Origin: Halichondria panicea
Lineage: Eukaryota; Porifera; Demospongiae; Suberitida; Halichondriidae
Assembly (NCBI RefSeq): GCF_963675165.1
Contig: NC_087393.1
Coordinates: 1,079,002-1,143,001, forward strand
Direction of reading: 5' to 3'
DNA: 64,000 nt
Shown here piece after piece: positions 1 through 12,300 of the stretch. Within the stretch, counting starts at the first letter, position 1, and every line of letters starts with the position of its first letter. The notes beneath the pieces are model-generated. The model was not told the DNA's origin, ran no database searches, and worked only from the letters and a program-made list of their open reading frames with translations. The translations under genes and the position numbers were made by a program.

Positions 1-1613
1 CCCTATTTTCAGTTCAAAACACTACTCAAGGCATCAGTATATCCATCACTCCACTTTGTTCCAATGCTCCCTGTTCAACTCCGGAGGCAATCACTATCGA
101 CAATGTGTTCCTCCCTGCCGAATGCTCTCTTGCTCCATGTGATTCACACATGTTGTTCAAGAAGGAAGTGCTTAACGAGTCTTTTGTCCAGTATTTGATT
201 GGAGTGCCAGCTAATCAGTCGATGGTCATGCTAAGATTTCTGTATGAGACGACACTGCAATTGTTTGAAATGGTCGAGAAGGTTATAGCAAATCAAGGAA
301 TTGCTGACTGCAGTCCTACATCAGTTGTGCAGTTACACGAACAGTACTACACGCTGTGTGTTAATGAAGTTGACAACAATCTTCAAGTGCGTGCCATTAA
401 CAGTCTAGGCAATTTGAGTCAAGTGAGGTTCAACCCCATAACGGACATACCGATGGCCCTCCCAATAACTGCCATTTCCGTTCTCGACTACTTTGATATT
501 GTGAGACTCCTGCTTGCAAATGGACCAATATTGACCATAGTAAGCATTGGATTGCTTGAGAAAAGGTCACATCCTATTACCGAGTGTGTGGGGATTATAC
601 ACCAATTGAAGCTTCGCGATATTACTGACATTTATTCGACCATACCATACCTAGTCTATTGTGAAACAAACTACATTGTACTGGATACTTGGAGCTCTGA
701 CGATCCAAGTGTTATATCATCCCATTACTACAACGAGACTGGCTATCCTGTGATCTGTTCGAATGAAAATGGCTCTATAGTTGCTGAAATTGCTATCATT
801 CAATCTGATTTTAACAGTACAATCCACTACAGAGGCAAGGAAATCATTATACCAGGGCAAGAAATTGATCTCGAAAAAAGCGTTTGTTTTGGTGTTGAAA
901 AAAAACTGTTTTATCTCTACTCTGATTTTACACTAGGGGCGTTTCTTGTAAATTTAGAAACTGGAAACTGGATTGTTCTCTCTAGTTTATCAGCTATATG
1001 CACCAAACCACAAGTGTTTGATAATCGCTATGTTCTACTGGAAGAGGTGTTCAGTGGAAGCAATGTGACTCTACGTTTGTTTGATGTACTCGTACAAGAG
1101 TTTGTATCAGTAGTCAACATGGATCATGCTTCGAACTTTGTTCAGTTGTTACAGTTACCACAGCAAAAACCAGCAGAAAAAAATCTCACTACGGTGCATA
1201 ACATTTTCATTGGAATTGGTGCATTTCTATTCCTATTGCTGGTTGTAGTAGTTCCAGCAGTCATCATCATTGCATCACGGTGAGTCCTAATATTGTATTA
1301 TTATAATGTGTTATGATGATATTTTTTACTACACAGCCGTTGTCAGAGCAATCAGCAACCTCCCTTCAGTGTACAGGCAGATCCATCCAGTGAGATTCCA
1401 GGCTGCACGGAAGGAGAAAACGATCTAGGTTTCGGAATTGATGAAGCTGAGGACGTCCCTCAAGAAGAAGGTAATAGGGAATCTGATTCTGAAGAGCGTT
1501 CCCCTACAACTATCAGCCAAGAAGCCGACCCGACCAATGATGTATCTGATATATCTTATTTAGTACCAGGTATGGACAAAACACCAGTTACATACTCATT
1601 ATTAGCTAGCTAG
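1..1613 (+). CDS. Receptor-like type I membrane protein, plus-strand subfamily (5' end outside window)
   Basis: The reading frame is open from the left edge, so the signal-peptide exon lies outside. The large exon runs to 1279 and encodes an extracellular domain with several N-glycosylation sequons and paired cysteines, then a hydrophobic segment (about 1201-1275) typical of one membrane helix. A GT-AG intron (1280-1336) joins in frame to a cytoplasmic exon starting at 1337, which encodes an acidic Ser/Pro/Glu-rich tail ending at the TAG at 1611-1613. A donor-like site at about 1571 could extend the tail instead. The ectodomain aligns by eye with the gene at 7192-9045 (shared motifs such as FSVQNT/FSIQNT, FLPAEC/FLPEEC, YYNETGYPVIC) and more weakly with the minus-strand members (DNRYVL versus DNRFIL). 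I do not recognise a named family. Surface receptor or adhesion function is inferred from architecture only. Confidence 0.8.
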
Positions 1614-2047
1614 CTGCTATTGTACATTAATTTTTTGGCTGCTAATGAACTTTTTCCTCATATATATCTACTACCATTATTTTTGTATTTTCGTTTGGCT
1701 ATAAAATCCCACCTGTCCTACCTTAAAGATATATTGGGCCCCAGGGTTTGTCCAATGAGTATATTATATAATTATTGTAACACTAACTTCACTAAAAGGA
1801 TACTAACCTCCCTAGAATCGCAATCGGAGTCATTCAAAATGGAGTCCTTTGTTGGTTTGGATATACTTACATAAATTAAGGAGGAGTGGGCATGCAAGCA
1901 ATTTGTCTGAATACGCCATCTGTATCTACCCTGTTTAAACTCATTTTTATTATGTGATGATTAACACCAATTAATTAACACTGATATATTAAAAACCTAA
2001 TTGTGTGTCAGCTGCCAACACTTAGCTAACCTAACTCATGTATTGCA
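1614..2047. other. Intergenic spacer between convergent genes
   Basis: About 430 bases of AT-rich DNA lie between the stop of the plus-strand gene and the stop of minus-strand member A. An open frame of 84 codons at 1620-1874 has no recognisable features and is probably chance. Both 3' UTRs and polyadenylation sites should lie here, but no single signal stands out. Confidence 0.5.
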
Positions 2048-5000
2048 TCAGTTTTCATGGTCGTTGTTGGGCTCTGGAGAATCAACATCGTTGTCTGAGT
2101 TGCTAGGTGTGGTTGGTGAGTTAGAATGTTCTGGACGGGTGTTGGTAACGTCAGCTTTCACACGATCATATCGTTCAGACAGTCTAACTCTTCTTTGCGC
2201 TACGTCTTCATATTGATCTGTGTGGTGTGCGTTGATTCCAAGAGGGAGCCCAGGGCTAACTGTATCGTGACAATGATCACACTCTTGTTGACTCCTATCT
2301 GAGAGTGGAACAGCAGTCGTTTCTTCTCCATTAAAAGTCCATCTCTCTTCATCAGATTGAACCAGAGGGCTTTCACTTTGATGTTGAGTTATCAATGTTG
2401 GTACAGAAGGAATTTCGGGTGTCACAAGTGCATTCTTATTACAATTAGATTTCACAGTTGTAGGGGTGCCAATATTCTCCTGTGTCGTTGCTACCTCCTC
2501 TTCTGCTAGTTTCAGCATTGGTGTATTGTTCTCAATAGAAGCCTGTGTAGTGCCCTGTGTAGTGTCCTGTGCAGTGTCCTGTGCAGTGTCCTGTGCAGTG
2601 CCCTGTGTAGTGTCCTGTGTAGTGCCCTGTGTAGTGTCCTGTGCAGTGTCCTGTGTAGTGCCCTGTGTTTGCTTGTCCTTGCTAATTTGGTCAGATGAGG
2701 AACTCGATTCAACTTTATTGAGAGATCCAACAGAATGATTTTTTGTGGGGAATACTGCTGACTGATTTTCTGTAAACTCATTGCTACAATCCACAGGAAC
2801 AAAATCGACGGTATTACTGTTTCTGTGCATAATAAAGCATGAATGAATAATTACTTCCTTCAAATGACAACAATTATTTGCATATTAAGTAAGTAACTGG
2901 AAAAACTTACCCAGTACAATATGTCCTACATTTCCATATTATGATTGATCCCGCAACAATTATGCTGACCAAAACAATTAAGGCAACAACAATTCCAGCA
3001 ATAGCACCGTCAGACAAAGCTTGTGCAGTTGTTTCCACAGGAACAGTGGTCATGGTGGGTGGTTGCGTTGGTTGAACAGTAAAGCACGAAAATGAATGAT
3101 TTGCGGAGAAATTCGATAACTCAAAGGACACATTACTGACATGAATTGGAGTGGATGGATCCGGACAAGACAGGTCCAATAGAGCGGAGGAGGTGGAGTT
3201 ACTGTACAGTATGAATCGATTATCAATCACTTGATGGTTGACTATGGCATCCGTCGAGAGAATAGTTGTGGAGTTCTGTAACACATCAGTGAGAGCAATA
3301 GTTCCATCAGCTGACGATCCAATAAAGTGAACGTTTCCATTTATCTCCACACAGTCACCCACATACGGAAAAGACAGATCCAAAGGGAATGGAATCACAT
3401 TGTTATTGAAACTTAAATTTCCAGCTCCAACTTCCAAAAATGTATCCCTCCTTCCAGAGCAGTAGAAGGTAATTGAATTAACGATAAGGGCAGCCTCGCC
3501 ACAGATATCGACCTCCACAGTGTTGGATCCACAGTACGCTAACAGATATCTGTCTTGAAACAAAACCACTTGCTGGGTGCCATTGTCGAAGCACTGTGAT
3601 ATATTAGTGTCCATAGAGACAAGAGGTGAATCAATATCGATCCGTAGACTGTGCAGGAATGCATTCCCGTACCAGTATAAGTTGGTACCGAACGTTGCTC
3701 CAGAACAAGTGGAATGAAAAGCTTCTGAGATATACAATGTATTCCTAGTGTTACGTCCAATGTTAGAGATGATTGTCGACTGACTCAATGTTCCAAAATC
3801 CAAAAAGATTATAAACACTTGCACAATAACTTCTTCACCGGACACAATCTCATAACACAGTCCATAGACCACGACACCATCCACTATAAAAGTAGTGAGA
3901 GCACAACTTGGTGTACCAGGAAGTGGTACAAAGTATTGTTCAATAAAGTTTAAACTAGAGGATTCTTGGTCAAACAAAGCAACAGCTGCTCCATCTCCAA
4001 CAGCAACTAAAACTGCAACTCTGGTTCCAGCCTCCTCGTAGTGTATGGTCACATGACAGCGAGTGTATCGATCCCCACACGTCTGAGATGGTAGCTGTAC
4101 ACTAGGGAAGATGACGTCAGTGTAGGTGGTATTGCCTGAGGGGATCACAGCAGCTGCTGAGATTGTCAAACTGTTGTCTGGTGATTGGATGGCATTAAAG
4201 CAATATCCAGCAGGGGTTGAAGAAGTTTCTGTGAGGAGACAAAACAATATCATTGACCTCAAAAGGTGGAATGCATGGTGGAAGTGATAAAAACCCACAA
4301 GTGATTGATGCATGCACCCAATGAACGGTTTAGGCTACATGCACAGGGATAACCATTGGCAACATACCTTCCCACTGCACTAGAGTATGTACAAACAATG
4401 ACCACACACAAAATGCCTAGTCACTATTATTAACCTGAGGCCTGTACATATGTACATGCCATGTGTACATGTGGCTGTAGACTAAACCCCAAATTAACGC
4501 TGAGGGTTTGCACTTTAGTGCTCTAGCAATGAGGTAAAATCGGCCTTGAATTTAATCGGCCTTGAATCGAGGCTAGCCATTGCTAGGTAGCTACATGCAC
4601 AAAAAGGAGCAATGAGGTAGACCTAGTTACCACAAATACCACACATACCAATAGCTAGTAAACACACCTTTTGAAGTATATTATAGCTAACCACTCAATA
4701 ACTGGATATCAGCTATGGGCTAAACATATTTACAACAGCCACAAATTATACAACAGGTGCAACTCCACTTGCTGGCCGGAGCAATGCCATGACAGACATA
4801 CACACCTTACACTGCTAGTCATGAACCAACATCATACGTATGTAGACTACATGCCGTACTGTACTGTATGACTGGCTATGGTACACCAATTAGATCTAGC
4901 CATGCATATGCGCATAGATTTACTCATGATCAAGGCTGGTCTATTGAATCAAGAAGCTACATTCATCAGATTGAATGTAGACTATTCATATGGGCTAGCT

Positions 5001-5176
5001 TTATAGCCTGCCTGTACCTGTAAGAGTTGTAGATCTACTGCATACTGAAATGTGATTCATCGTAGATCTACATATAGAGTCTACAGTAGGTTTACAAAAC
5101 TTAATAACACACCTTCACAACAAGCTCCGGTACACAGTACATACAGTACAGTCAGTCTAGGCAGCCAGTAATTCAT
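2048..5176 (-). CDS. Member A: signal peptide, glycosylated ectodomain, TM, Gln/Thr repeat tail
   Basis: Three exons reconstruct a protein of 718 residues: signal exon 5113-5176 (21 codons plus one base), ectodomain/TM exon 2911-4228, tail exon 2048-2822; the lengths sum exactly to 719 codons. The ATG at 5176 opens a typical secretory leader (MNYWLPRLTVLYVLCTGACC). The ectodomain has many sequons and cysteines and the family motifs CGDR near its start and DNRFILYSNSTSSALLDLSC near its end. A TTVPVETT-like stalk precedes a helix around residues 425-450 and a basic stop-transfer segment. The tail carries a run of four-residue units of TTQG/TAQD type (DNA repeat about 2547-2668) and a Ser/Pro/Asn-rich end. 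It is the most divergent of A-G: the ectodomain resembles B-G but the tail is unrelated. Intron 1 (4229-5112) is about 0.9 kb. Function unknown; surface receptor inferred. Confidence 0.85.
2547..2668 (-). repeat. 12 bp coding minisatellite in the member A tail
   Basis: About ten tandem copies of a 12 bp unit (on the plus strand, variants of TGTGTAGTGCCC) encode alternating TTQG, TTQD and TAQD on the minus strand. The frame is kept throughout, so copy number changes the length of the cytoplasmic tail without breaking it. Confidence 0.85.
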
Positions 5177-5342
5177 CTCTAAATATTAGCGTACATTACG
5201 TACTCTTAGCAGTTTTTAATAACAACTCAGTGGAATGTACGGTACTGGTCATTAACTGTGCTTGCATTACTTGAACTTGCACTTAACTTTGTGAAGGCTC
5301 ATGCAACAACTAGAAAAAATGTTATTGTTTGGTAGTCTCACT

Positions 5343-5361
5343 GGGGGGGGGGGGGGGGGGA
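5343..5361. repeat. Poly-G tract in conserved 3' flanking block
   Basis: A run of about 18 G precedes a block with the words CACAAGGAGAATGACTT, a short distance downstream of a tail coding region on the minus strand. The same arrangement recurs near 13507, 18582, 22889, 29118 and 33541, always 75-120 bp beyond the stop codon of a tail exon, so in the transcripts it is a C-tract in the 3' UTR. Its length varies from roughly 7 to 18. Confidence 0.7.
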
Positions 5362-5445
5362 GGGGGTACCACACAAGGAGAATGACTTTTGGTTTTGGAA
5401 AGCTACGAGTCCCGCCTAAGAGTCCCTATAAATCTTAATTACAGA

Positions 5446-6800
5446 CTATATAATTGTTATCATGGTGTTCTTCTTCTTTTCTTTCGGCTGATCAATTTCC
5501 ACGACATAATCGAGTTTAGGCATTTTTGGTCGACACTCCACTTCACCAGAGAGGCGCTGTAGATCCGGCACCATAACATTGTTTGGTGTGCTACTTGATA
5601 TAACTTCAGAGAAAAAATGATGGCTCTGCAGAGGTAAGTTCCTCAGTAGTGATAAGTTCAGGCCTTTTTTTGATCTGAGGTGGTGGTGTTGTGTTTTTCT
5701 GATTTGTATATTCATCCACTTTCCTGTCTCTCTTTTGTAAGGTGGCTGCGTGTTCGTCAGAGTGAATATTATTGGATGGAATTAGGTTCGCATGGCCTGT
5801 TACAGTTAGTTCATTGTCGGATGCTTGAACAGGAACAAAGTGGTTCGCTCCATTACTCTTTTCAGAAACAGCGGGTGAGGACTGAGAAGCATGATGAAGA
5901 GGATCGGCATTACAACGTATTCTTGAACGTTTCTTTAATACATTAACAAACTTATTGACATCTGTGTACTGAGTCTGAGGTTCCTCAAGGGAATTGCTGG
6001 TACTTCAGAACCATAGATAAGAGTTCCACTTCTACTCTATATATCTATGGTTGAACAGCTTCCACAGCTTGCGTCTTCTTCCCTCGACTTGCCGAGTTAA
6101 TTGTGTGGTTGTATCGCTACCAGGAAGTGGGATTGTAGTCAGAGTATCGTTTGCATGCATGTGGTGGGCCACAGCTAGGACACAAAGAAAGGTAGTGGTA
6201 CATTTGGAGGGGGGTTTGCTAAAAGGGTATCCTTCTCAAAGCCTGTGCAGTGTCCTGTGTGTAGTTACCTGTGTTTACTTATCCTTGCTTCAAGGGGTAA
6301 CATGCATGAGGTACTCGATTCAACTCTATCATAATCTATATACTTTATAAACTCATTGCTACAATTAACATTATCGGGAAAGAACCAAATTGAATTCCTC
6401 ATTTCCATTTCTGTGCATAGAATAAAGACGATAGACAATCTTAAAACATTAATACGTATTATTTAATTTACCTCTTACCAATGAAGTCTTAATTGCTCTT
6501 ACTAATATCCATTTCAATCTGCAAAAACCCAGCTGATGGAGTATAACCAAAAAACGAAGACGACCCCACTAGTAAAGCCTGAGAGGGTTCTGGGTTTGTT
6601 TCCATAGGAACGGGTGGTCATGGTTGTATATGGAATAATACCCATAATTTGAGGAGAAAGTCGATAACTCAAAATACATAATACACCGCTGACATGAATT
6701 GCCCCGGGTAGGATCAAGCGAATATCAATCACTTGATGTTTGACCGGCATCTGTCGAGAGAATAGTTGTAGAGTTCCGTGTAGCAATGAGAAAGAGACGC
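5446..6800 (-). pseudogene. Relic of a receptor gene with mosaic tail
   Basis: Minus-strand sequence at 5446-6215 matches the C-terminal part of the tail used by members C-G (EVECRPKMPKLDYVVEIDQP is readable at about 5480-5560), but with frameshifts and gaps. Next comes a stretch (about 6240-6420) resembling the member A tail start, then (about 6540-6770) pieces of the member A stalk and the end of its ectodomain. No signal exon or 5' ectodomain remains. It is a decayed paralogue combining two tail types. The antisense open frames across it are not genes. Confidence 0.7.
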
Positions 6801-6869
6801 ACGCCATCCGTTTCCTGTGAGACTGCATGCAAAGAGATAGTCCTGGCTGCAAACTGGGACATCCTATAT

Positions 6870-7191
6870 AAAAGACCCGAGTGAATCGACAATTGCTGAT
6901 CAATTTGTACAATAATTTTCTCAGTTTTTGACGTTTCCTTTCGATTTCACGGACTGAGGCCATGAGAATTACATGTACATGTACGGTACGTAGACCATGA
7001 AATATGATAGTTGTGGCAGTGAAAGACACAACAAATACAGATCAGTGTGGGTCATTTTGGGGGCTCCCCAGGGAAAGCCCCAAACTTCACATTAATATAA
7101 GCGTCTATATAAGTACATGTACACAACATTACGTGTACTCTCAAGACTTCGATCATTAGGAACTCTTGTGGTTAAGTAGCTACCACAAGGA
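6870..7191. other. Spacer upstream of the plus-strand receptor gene
   Basis: About 320 bases separate the relic from the ATG at 7192. This is where the promoter of the plus-strand gene should lie. I see no diagnostic element other than general AT-richness and short ACATGT palindromes. Confidence 0.4.
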
Positions 7192-9045
7192 ATGCTGCCT
7201 GCACTTGCTGGACATGCTGCTCTGAGCTTCATATTGTGTCTTTTCTGCACTGCAGGTAAGAAACTAGCTCTTTTATATAATTATGCATGATGGCCTATAA
7301 TTATGTGCAATAAAGGAATAGTATATGAGAAATATTAAGGCTTACAAAAGTTTTTTTTTTTCACCCATGCATGCATGCAGGGACTGGATTGGCATCAACA
7401 AATTCCACAGACAATACAACACTCTTACTAGAAGTCAATTCGGACATAGTTCTGTTTTCGATTCAAAACACTTCTCATGGCATTAGCATTGCAGTCACTC
7501 CTCTGTGCCCCAATCAAGATGACTGTTTTGCCCCCCAATCTCTACTAATAGACGGTATTTTCTTGCCTGAAGAATGTACGAATGTCCCCTGTAACGAGCA
7601 CCAACTTGTCATCACCAAGGCATTGGATAATAATTCTACAATCCAATATGTAATAGGAGTACCAACCGTTCAATCTTTGCTGCTGCTACGGTTCCATTAT
7701 CATGTCCAATCACATATATTTGAGCTGGTCGAGAAAGCTACTGTAAATCGAGGAATTGTTCAATACAACTGTAATCCAACAGCAATTGTGTCTTTGAAGG
7801 AGGTGTACTATACGCTATGCGTGAATAATTCTGAAAATCGACTAATTGTTCTTGAAATAGATAATCTTGAAAAATTCAGTGATGTTACCTTTAATTCAGT
7901 TTTAGAGAGTTTGGTCGATATAAACCTCCCAATAACGGACATCTCAGTGGTAACCAGACAATCGAAATTGTATATCTTGTTTGTTGGAGGATCTGAATTG
8001 ACTGCTATAGACATTGGAGTGTTTGACTTTCATTCTCAAAATTTTGTGGATTGTACTGAAATAATTTACAGAATGCGTCTACGCAATGACACGAAAAGTG
8101 ACGACACAATTCCTTACCTGCTCTACTGTAGTGAGAACTATGGGTTGATTGACATTGAGGATGACTTTAACCCACCACTGTCCTATTACTACAATGAGAC
8201 TGGCTACCCTGTAATTTGCCAAGAACGAGATGCTATCGTTGCACAGATTACAGTCTTCAAAGACGGTGTGAATAGTATTCTACGACATAACGGCACAAAC
8301 TTTACTTTACCTGGGCAAGCAATTTCATTTGAAGATAGCTCGTGTTTTGGATTCGAAGATACTCTATTGTACGTTTACAGTGACCAGGATTTAGGTACAG
8401 TAATTGTTCACTTGCAAAAGCATATTTTAAGGGAACTGCTAATTGTGAAATGTCAGCCATTAATCTATTCCTCTTCTGTGCTCAACAATCGATACGTCTT
8501 GCAGAAACAAGAGTACAGTGATTCCAACATTACTCTGATATTGTACGACATGCAACAACAAAAGTTTGTGGCTGAAACTGCAATCGAGCATTCTACAAGC
8601 CTAATACAACTGCTTGAATTACCACAGCCACAACAACCCGATTGGTCGATCAAATTTACCACCCCATTAACCATTGGAGTGGTTGTTGCGTCTATAATTG
8701 CAATTTGTGTATTGGTTATTGCAATCATCGGCAGGTAAGATTGTAGACGTTACTGAGTATCAGTTACACTACTTCATATCCCACAGGTATTGTAAAAGTC
8801 GGAGAAGAGAGATAATAAGGGAGCCACTTTTTCCACCAGGAGAGCAGGCTGAAGTAAATGCAGCACCATATGCACATGTATACAACATACCAGCCCCACT
8901 ACCACTCCCACCACTACTACCATTACCACTCCCACCACCATCACCACTACTACCACCCCCACCACCACCATCACCACTACTACCACCCCCACCACCTGCA
9001 CCACTCAATGCTGCCCCCAATAACAATCTATTAATTTTTCTCTAA
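7192..9045 (+). CDS. Receptor-like type I membrane protein with polyproline cytoplasmic tail
   Basis: Three exons give 558 residues: signal exon 7192-7255, ectodomain/TM exon 7381-8734, tail exon 8787-9045; total 1677 nt, exactly 559 codons. The leader begins MLPALAGHAALSF. The ectodomain (residues about 22-445) has over ten N-glycosylation sequons and cysteine pairs and is close to the gene at the left edge. One helix lies at about residues 448-470. The short tail starts with a basic RYCKSRRR stretch, then passes into long proline runs (PLLPPPPPPSP and PLLPPPPPAPL), the kind of sequence bound by SH3, EVH1 or WW domains or by profilin. Intron phases (1, then 2) are the same as in the minus-strand members, supporting common descent. 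Function is unknown; a link from a surface domain to actin regulators is inference from the polyproline runs. Confidence 0.88.
8898..9003 (+). repeat. CCA/CTA-rich coding repeat (polyproline)
   Basis: Imperfect trinucleotide repeats (CCA, CTA, CCC) encode the Pro/Leu runs of the cytoplasmic tail. One longer unit, reading SPLLPPPPP, is present twice in tandem. Glycine-rich open frames on the opposite strand are shadows. Confidence 0.8.
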
Positions 9046-9333
9046 TAATATATGAATGGTCCCTGCATGAGTTTTTGGGTTACCACTAATTTGACCACCA
9101 CTACCCAGTAATGTTTTTATAGAATTGTATGGACTGTAGTTTTTATAATATTTTAATTTACTTCCCCGCCCTGAACTGCAGTTATAACATCATTTTTTGT
9201 ATAATTATTATGCTGTGCACTGATAAAAAAAAGAATAGAAACCTACGTGAATGAAAATAATGATTAAAATAGACTAGCTACTGGGTCTGCCAACACTAAA
9301 AACTAACTTCTGTAAGTATGTAAAATAATAGCT
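9046..9333. other. Spacer between convergent genes
   Basis: Nearly 290 AT-rich bases lie between the stop of the plus-strand gene and the stop of member B. No conserved block or element was seen. Confidence 0.4.
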
Positions 9334-12300
9334 TCAGTTTATTCTCTCATTATCGGGCTCTTGAGAATCACTGTGGTCAGTATGGATTAGGTTGGTAGGT
9401 ACAGATAGTGGTGAGTTAGAACATTGTGAGTCGGTTGAGGTTCTAGTAGGAGCAGTTTCCAGTGGTGGTCTCGAGTCTATTGCACCTTGAAGCTGATCGA
9501 AATGAAAAGACTTTGATTTAAGGAGAAGTTCGACGCCAGGTTCAGTCCTGTGATGTTCGGTATCTAGATGTCCAGTTTGGGAAACTGAAACTGCACAACA
9601 CTCGGCTGCTCTACTGTAATCATTGATGCTTGGATCAGCTTGAGAAGCTGTAATTGCACGACTCACACGGCTCGTAGATGTCCTCATTGTTGCAACAAGG
9701 GGAATACCATTGGCCACAATCTCAGCGTCATCATTGCCATCACGTTGGGCAGGCTCTGCAGCTACAACAGTGACACTGCTTTCTACACTTGTTATCGAGT
9801 TTTGCCGTTGTATATCGTCCTCTACAGGGTTCAAGTCTGTTCCTTGATCATGTGGATTTGCCAAATAAGCTGAACTGTCTATTTCCTTTCCTTCTTCTTG
9901 AGCTGAACCTGCTACATGTAGATCAAGTTTTGGGATTCCGTTGGGGATAAACGTATTGGGAGTAGCCCCTAACTGTGGTTGTGGTCCAGTAGGCTCAGTC
10001 ACAGTGGGGGGTCCGGGTGTTGGTTCTGTGGATGGTGGTGTATCGATGGAAGGTTCTGTGTACAATTCTTTAGTGGGCTCTTGTGTGGCAGGAATATTCT
10101 GTTCTACTGTAGTGGGTGGTTTTAACTGCTGTTCAATGAGTGGAGTTGACGCTTGTTGAGGATTTGCAGTGATCCTGCAGGGACAGGAGGATATATTATT
10201 ATTGATTAAGCTATACAACTCTTAGGACAAAATTAATATCAATTATTACAAGCTACTCAGACATGTTAGTAACAGATATATAGCATGAGACCGAGTGTTG
10301 TTTGATGAAAAAGAAATTTCATGCTATAATTATTATGTGTAACAACGACCTTTACCAAAAACATGCCTCAAGCCCGTGACCATGCAATAAAAATAATAAC
10401 TATATGTATAACACGAAAGGGACTGTATGACTTTATTACAACCTTGAAAATGTGATCATAATTATAAATAACTATATTATACAGCTTGGCCATAATAATA
10501 TATAAGTACCAATACGCAAACAAACCAATACACAAACATGTCACACTAAAAATTAGGCCACATACGGTACATGTTATTGTAGGCTATAATTGTATGATGT
10601 GCTATTAGTGACTGGAGAGTAATCCCGTATCACATCCGGTCCAGTAATCGCACGTCGTCATTGACAGTGTGCAATTACCTGTCACACTGTCAATGACAAC
10701 GTACTGTTCGAATAACGGCCGCGGTCAAAAATATTAATAAAAACTGCAGACGGAACTTCATCATGCACGATTAGTATGGCTACTCGTGCAATAAGGGATT
10801 AATAGCACTCATAACAAGCACTGGCAAGGCTACGCCTCGTCAATTAGTATCCTTGCCATTGCTTGTTACTCGTGCTATTATCCCATATTGCACTCTTAGC
10901 CATACTATTAATTGTACTATAATTATACACAGGCATGTAATAATCATCAGTGTATACAGTGCACACCATGCACATAATTATAGCAATACACAGACAATTA
11001 CAGAACTAACTTACGGAAACTTTCTTTGCTTTTTTCTTCTTTGCCTGTACCCCAGTATGCCCAGTATGGCCACAACAACGATTCCAATTCCAAACAAAAG
11101 TGTTCCAAAAATAATTCCTACAATAGTGCCACCTGAATGAGTTTGAATAGCACTACTTTCTTCTGTGAAGTCAGTTGTGTCCGTAGAAATAGTAACGGTA
11201 GTGGAGGGTGGTTGAGTTGGTTGATCGGTGAAGCAGGAAAACTCAGAATTTGAAAAGAAAGCCGACAACTCAAAGGACACATTGCTGACATGAATTGGGA
11301 TGGATGGTTCCGGACAAGACAGGTCCAATAGAGCGGAGGAGGTGGAGTTACTGTACAGTATGAATCGATTATCAATCAGTTGATGGTTCACTTGAGCGTC
11401 TGTGGCTAAAATAGTGGTAAGGTTTCCCAGTACATTGGTAAGCACAATGAAGCCATTAGTAGACGATCCAACAAAGAAAATTAGTCCTCTTATTTCCACA
11501 CAGTCACCCACATAAGGTACAGACGAATCCAAAGGGAAGGGAATCGCATAATCCATTGATGAATTTACGGTCAAATTATCACTAACTTCAAGATATGTGT
11601 CCCTGCTTCCAGAACAGTAGAATCTAGTTCTTGTCACTACAGGTTCACTTCTTTGACAGAAATCTACTTCAACAGTTATGTTATTATTGCAGTAGGCCAA
11701 TAAAGAGCTGTCGTCAAATATCACTACTTGGTGGGTTCCATTATCAAAGCATTGTTCAATGGCAGGATCACTCAAACTAATATCTTGGTCGTTGATTGAG
11801 GAGTCACTGATGTCAACTCTGAGATAGTAGAAAAATGCATTTCCAAACCAGTAGACATTGGTGAACCCAGTACAAGAAGAGAGAAAACCTCGAGAAATGT
11901 AAAAATCATAATTAGTACTTCTTGGAGCAATATAGACATCAAAGCTTGAGAGTTCCAGTTGATCAAAGTTCAACACCGTCCTATACACATTCAACAATAC
12001 TACACCATCATTGCTCGTGAATTCATAGCATAAACCATACAAAAATATGTCGTCTTGAACGAACGTTGTAAGTGAACAAGTTATGCCAGGCAAGAAGAAA
12101 AAATGCTGGTCGATAAATATCAGTCTATTGTTCAGTCTGTCAAATAAAGCAACAACAGTTCCATTTCCAACAGCCACTAAAACGGCAACTCTAGTACTTC
12201 CATCAATAGTAAAAACACTGACATCACAACGCCCATTTCGATCCCCACATGTCTGAGATGGTAGCTGTACACTTGGGAACACGACATCAGTGTAGGTGGT

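Noticed and set aside
8769-9026. Gly/Ser-rich frames antisense to the polyproline tail
   Set aside because: Shadow of the CCA repeat coding on the other strand.
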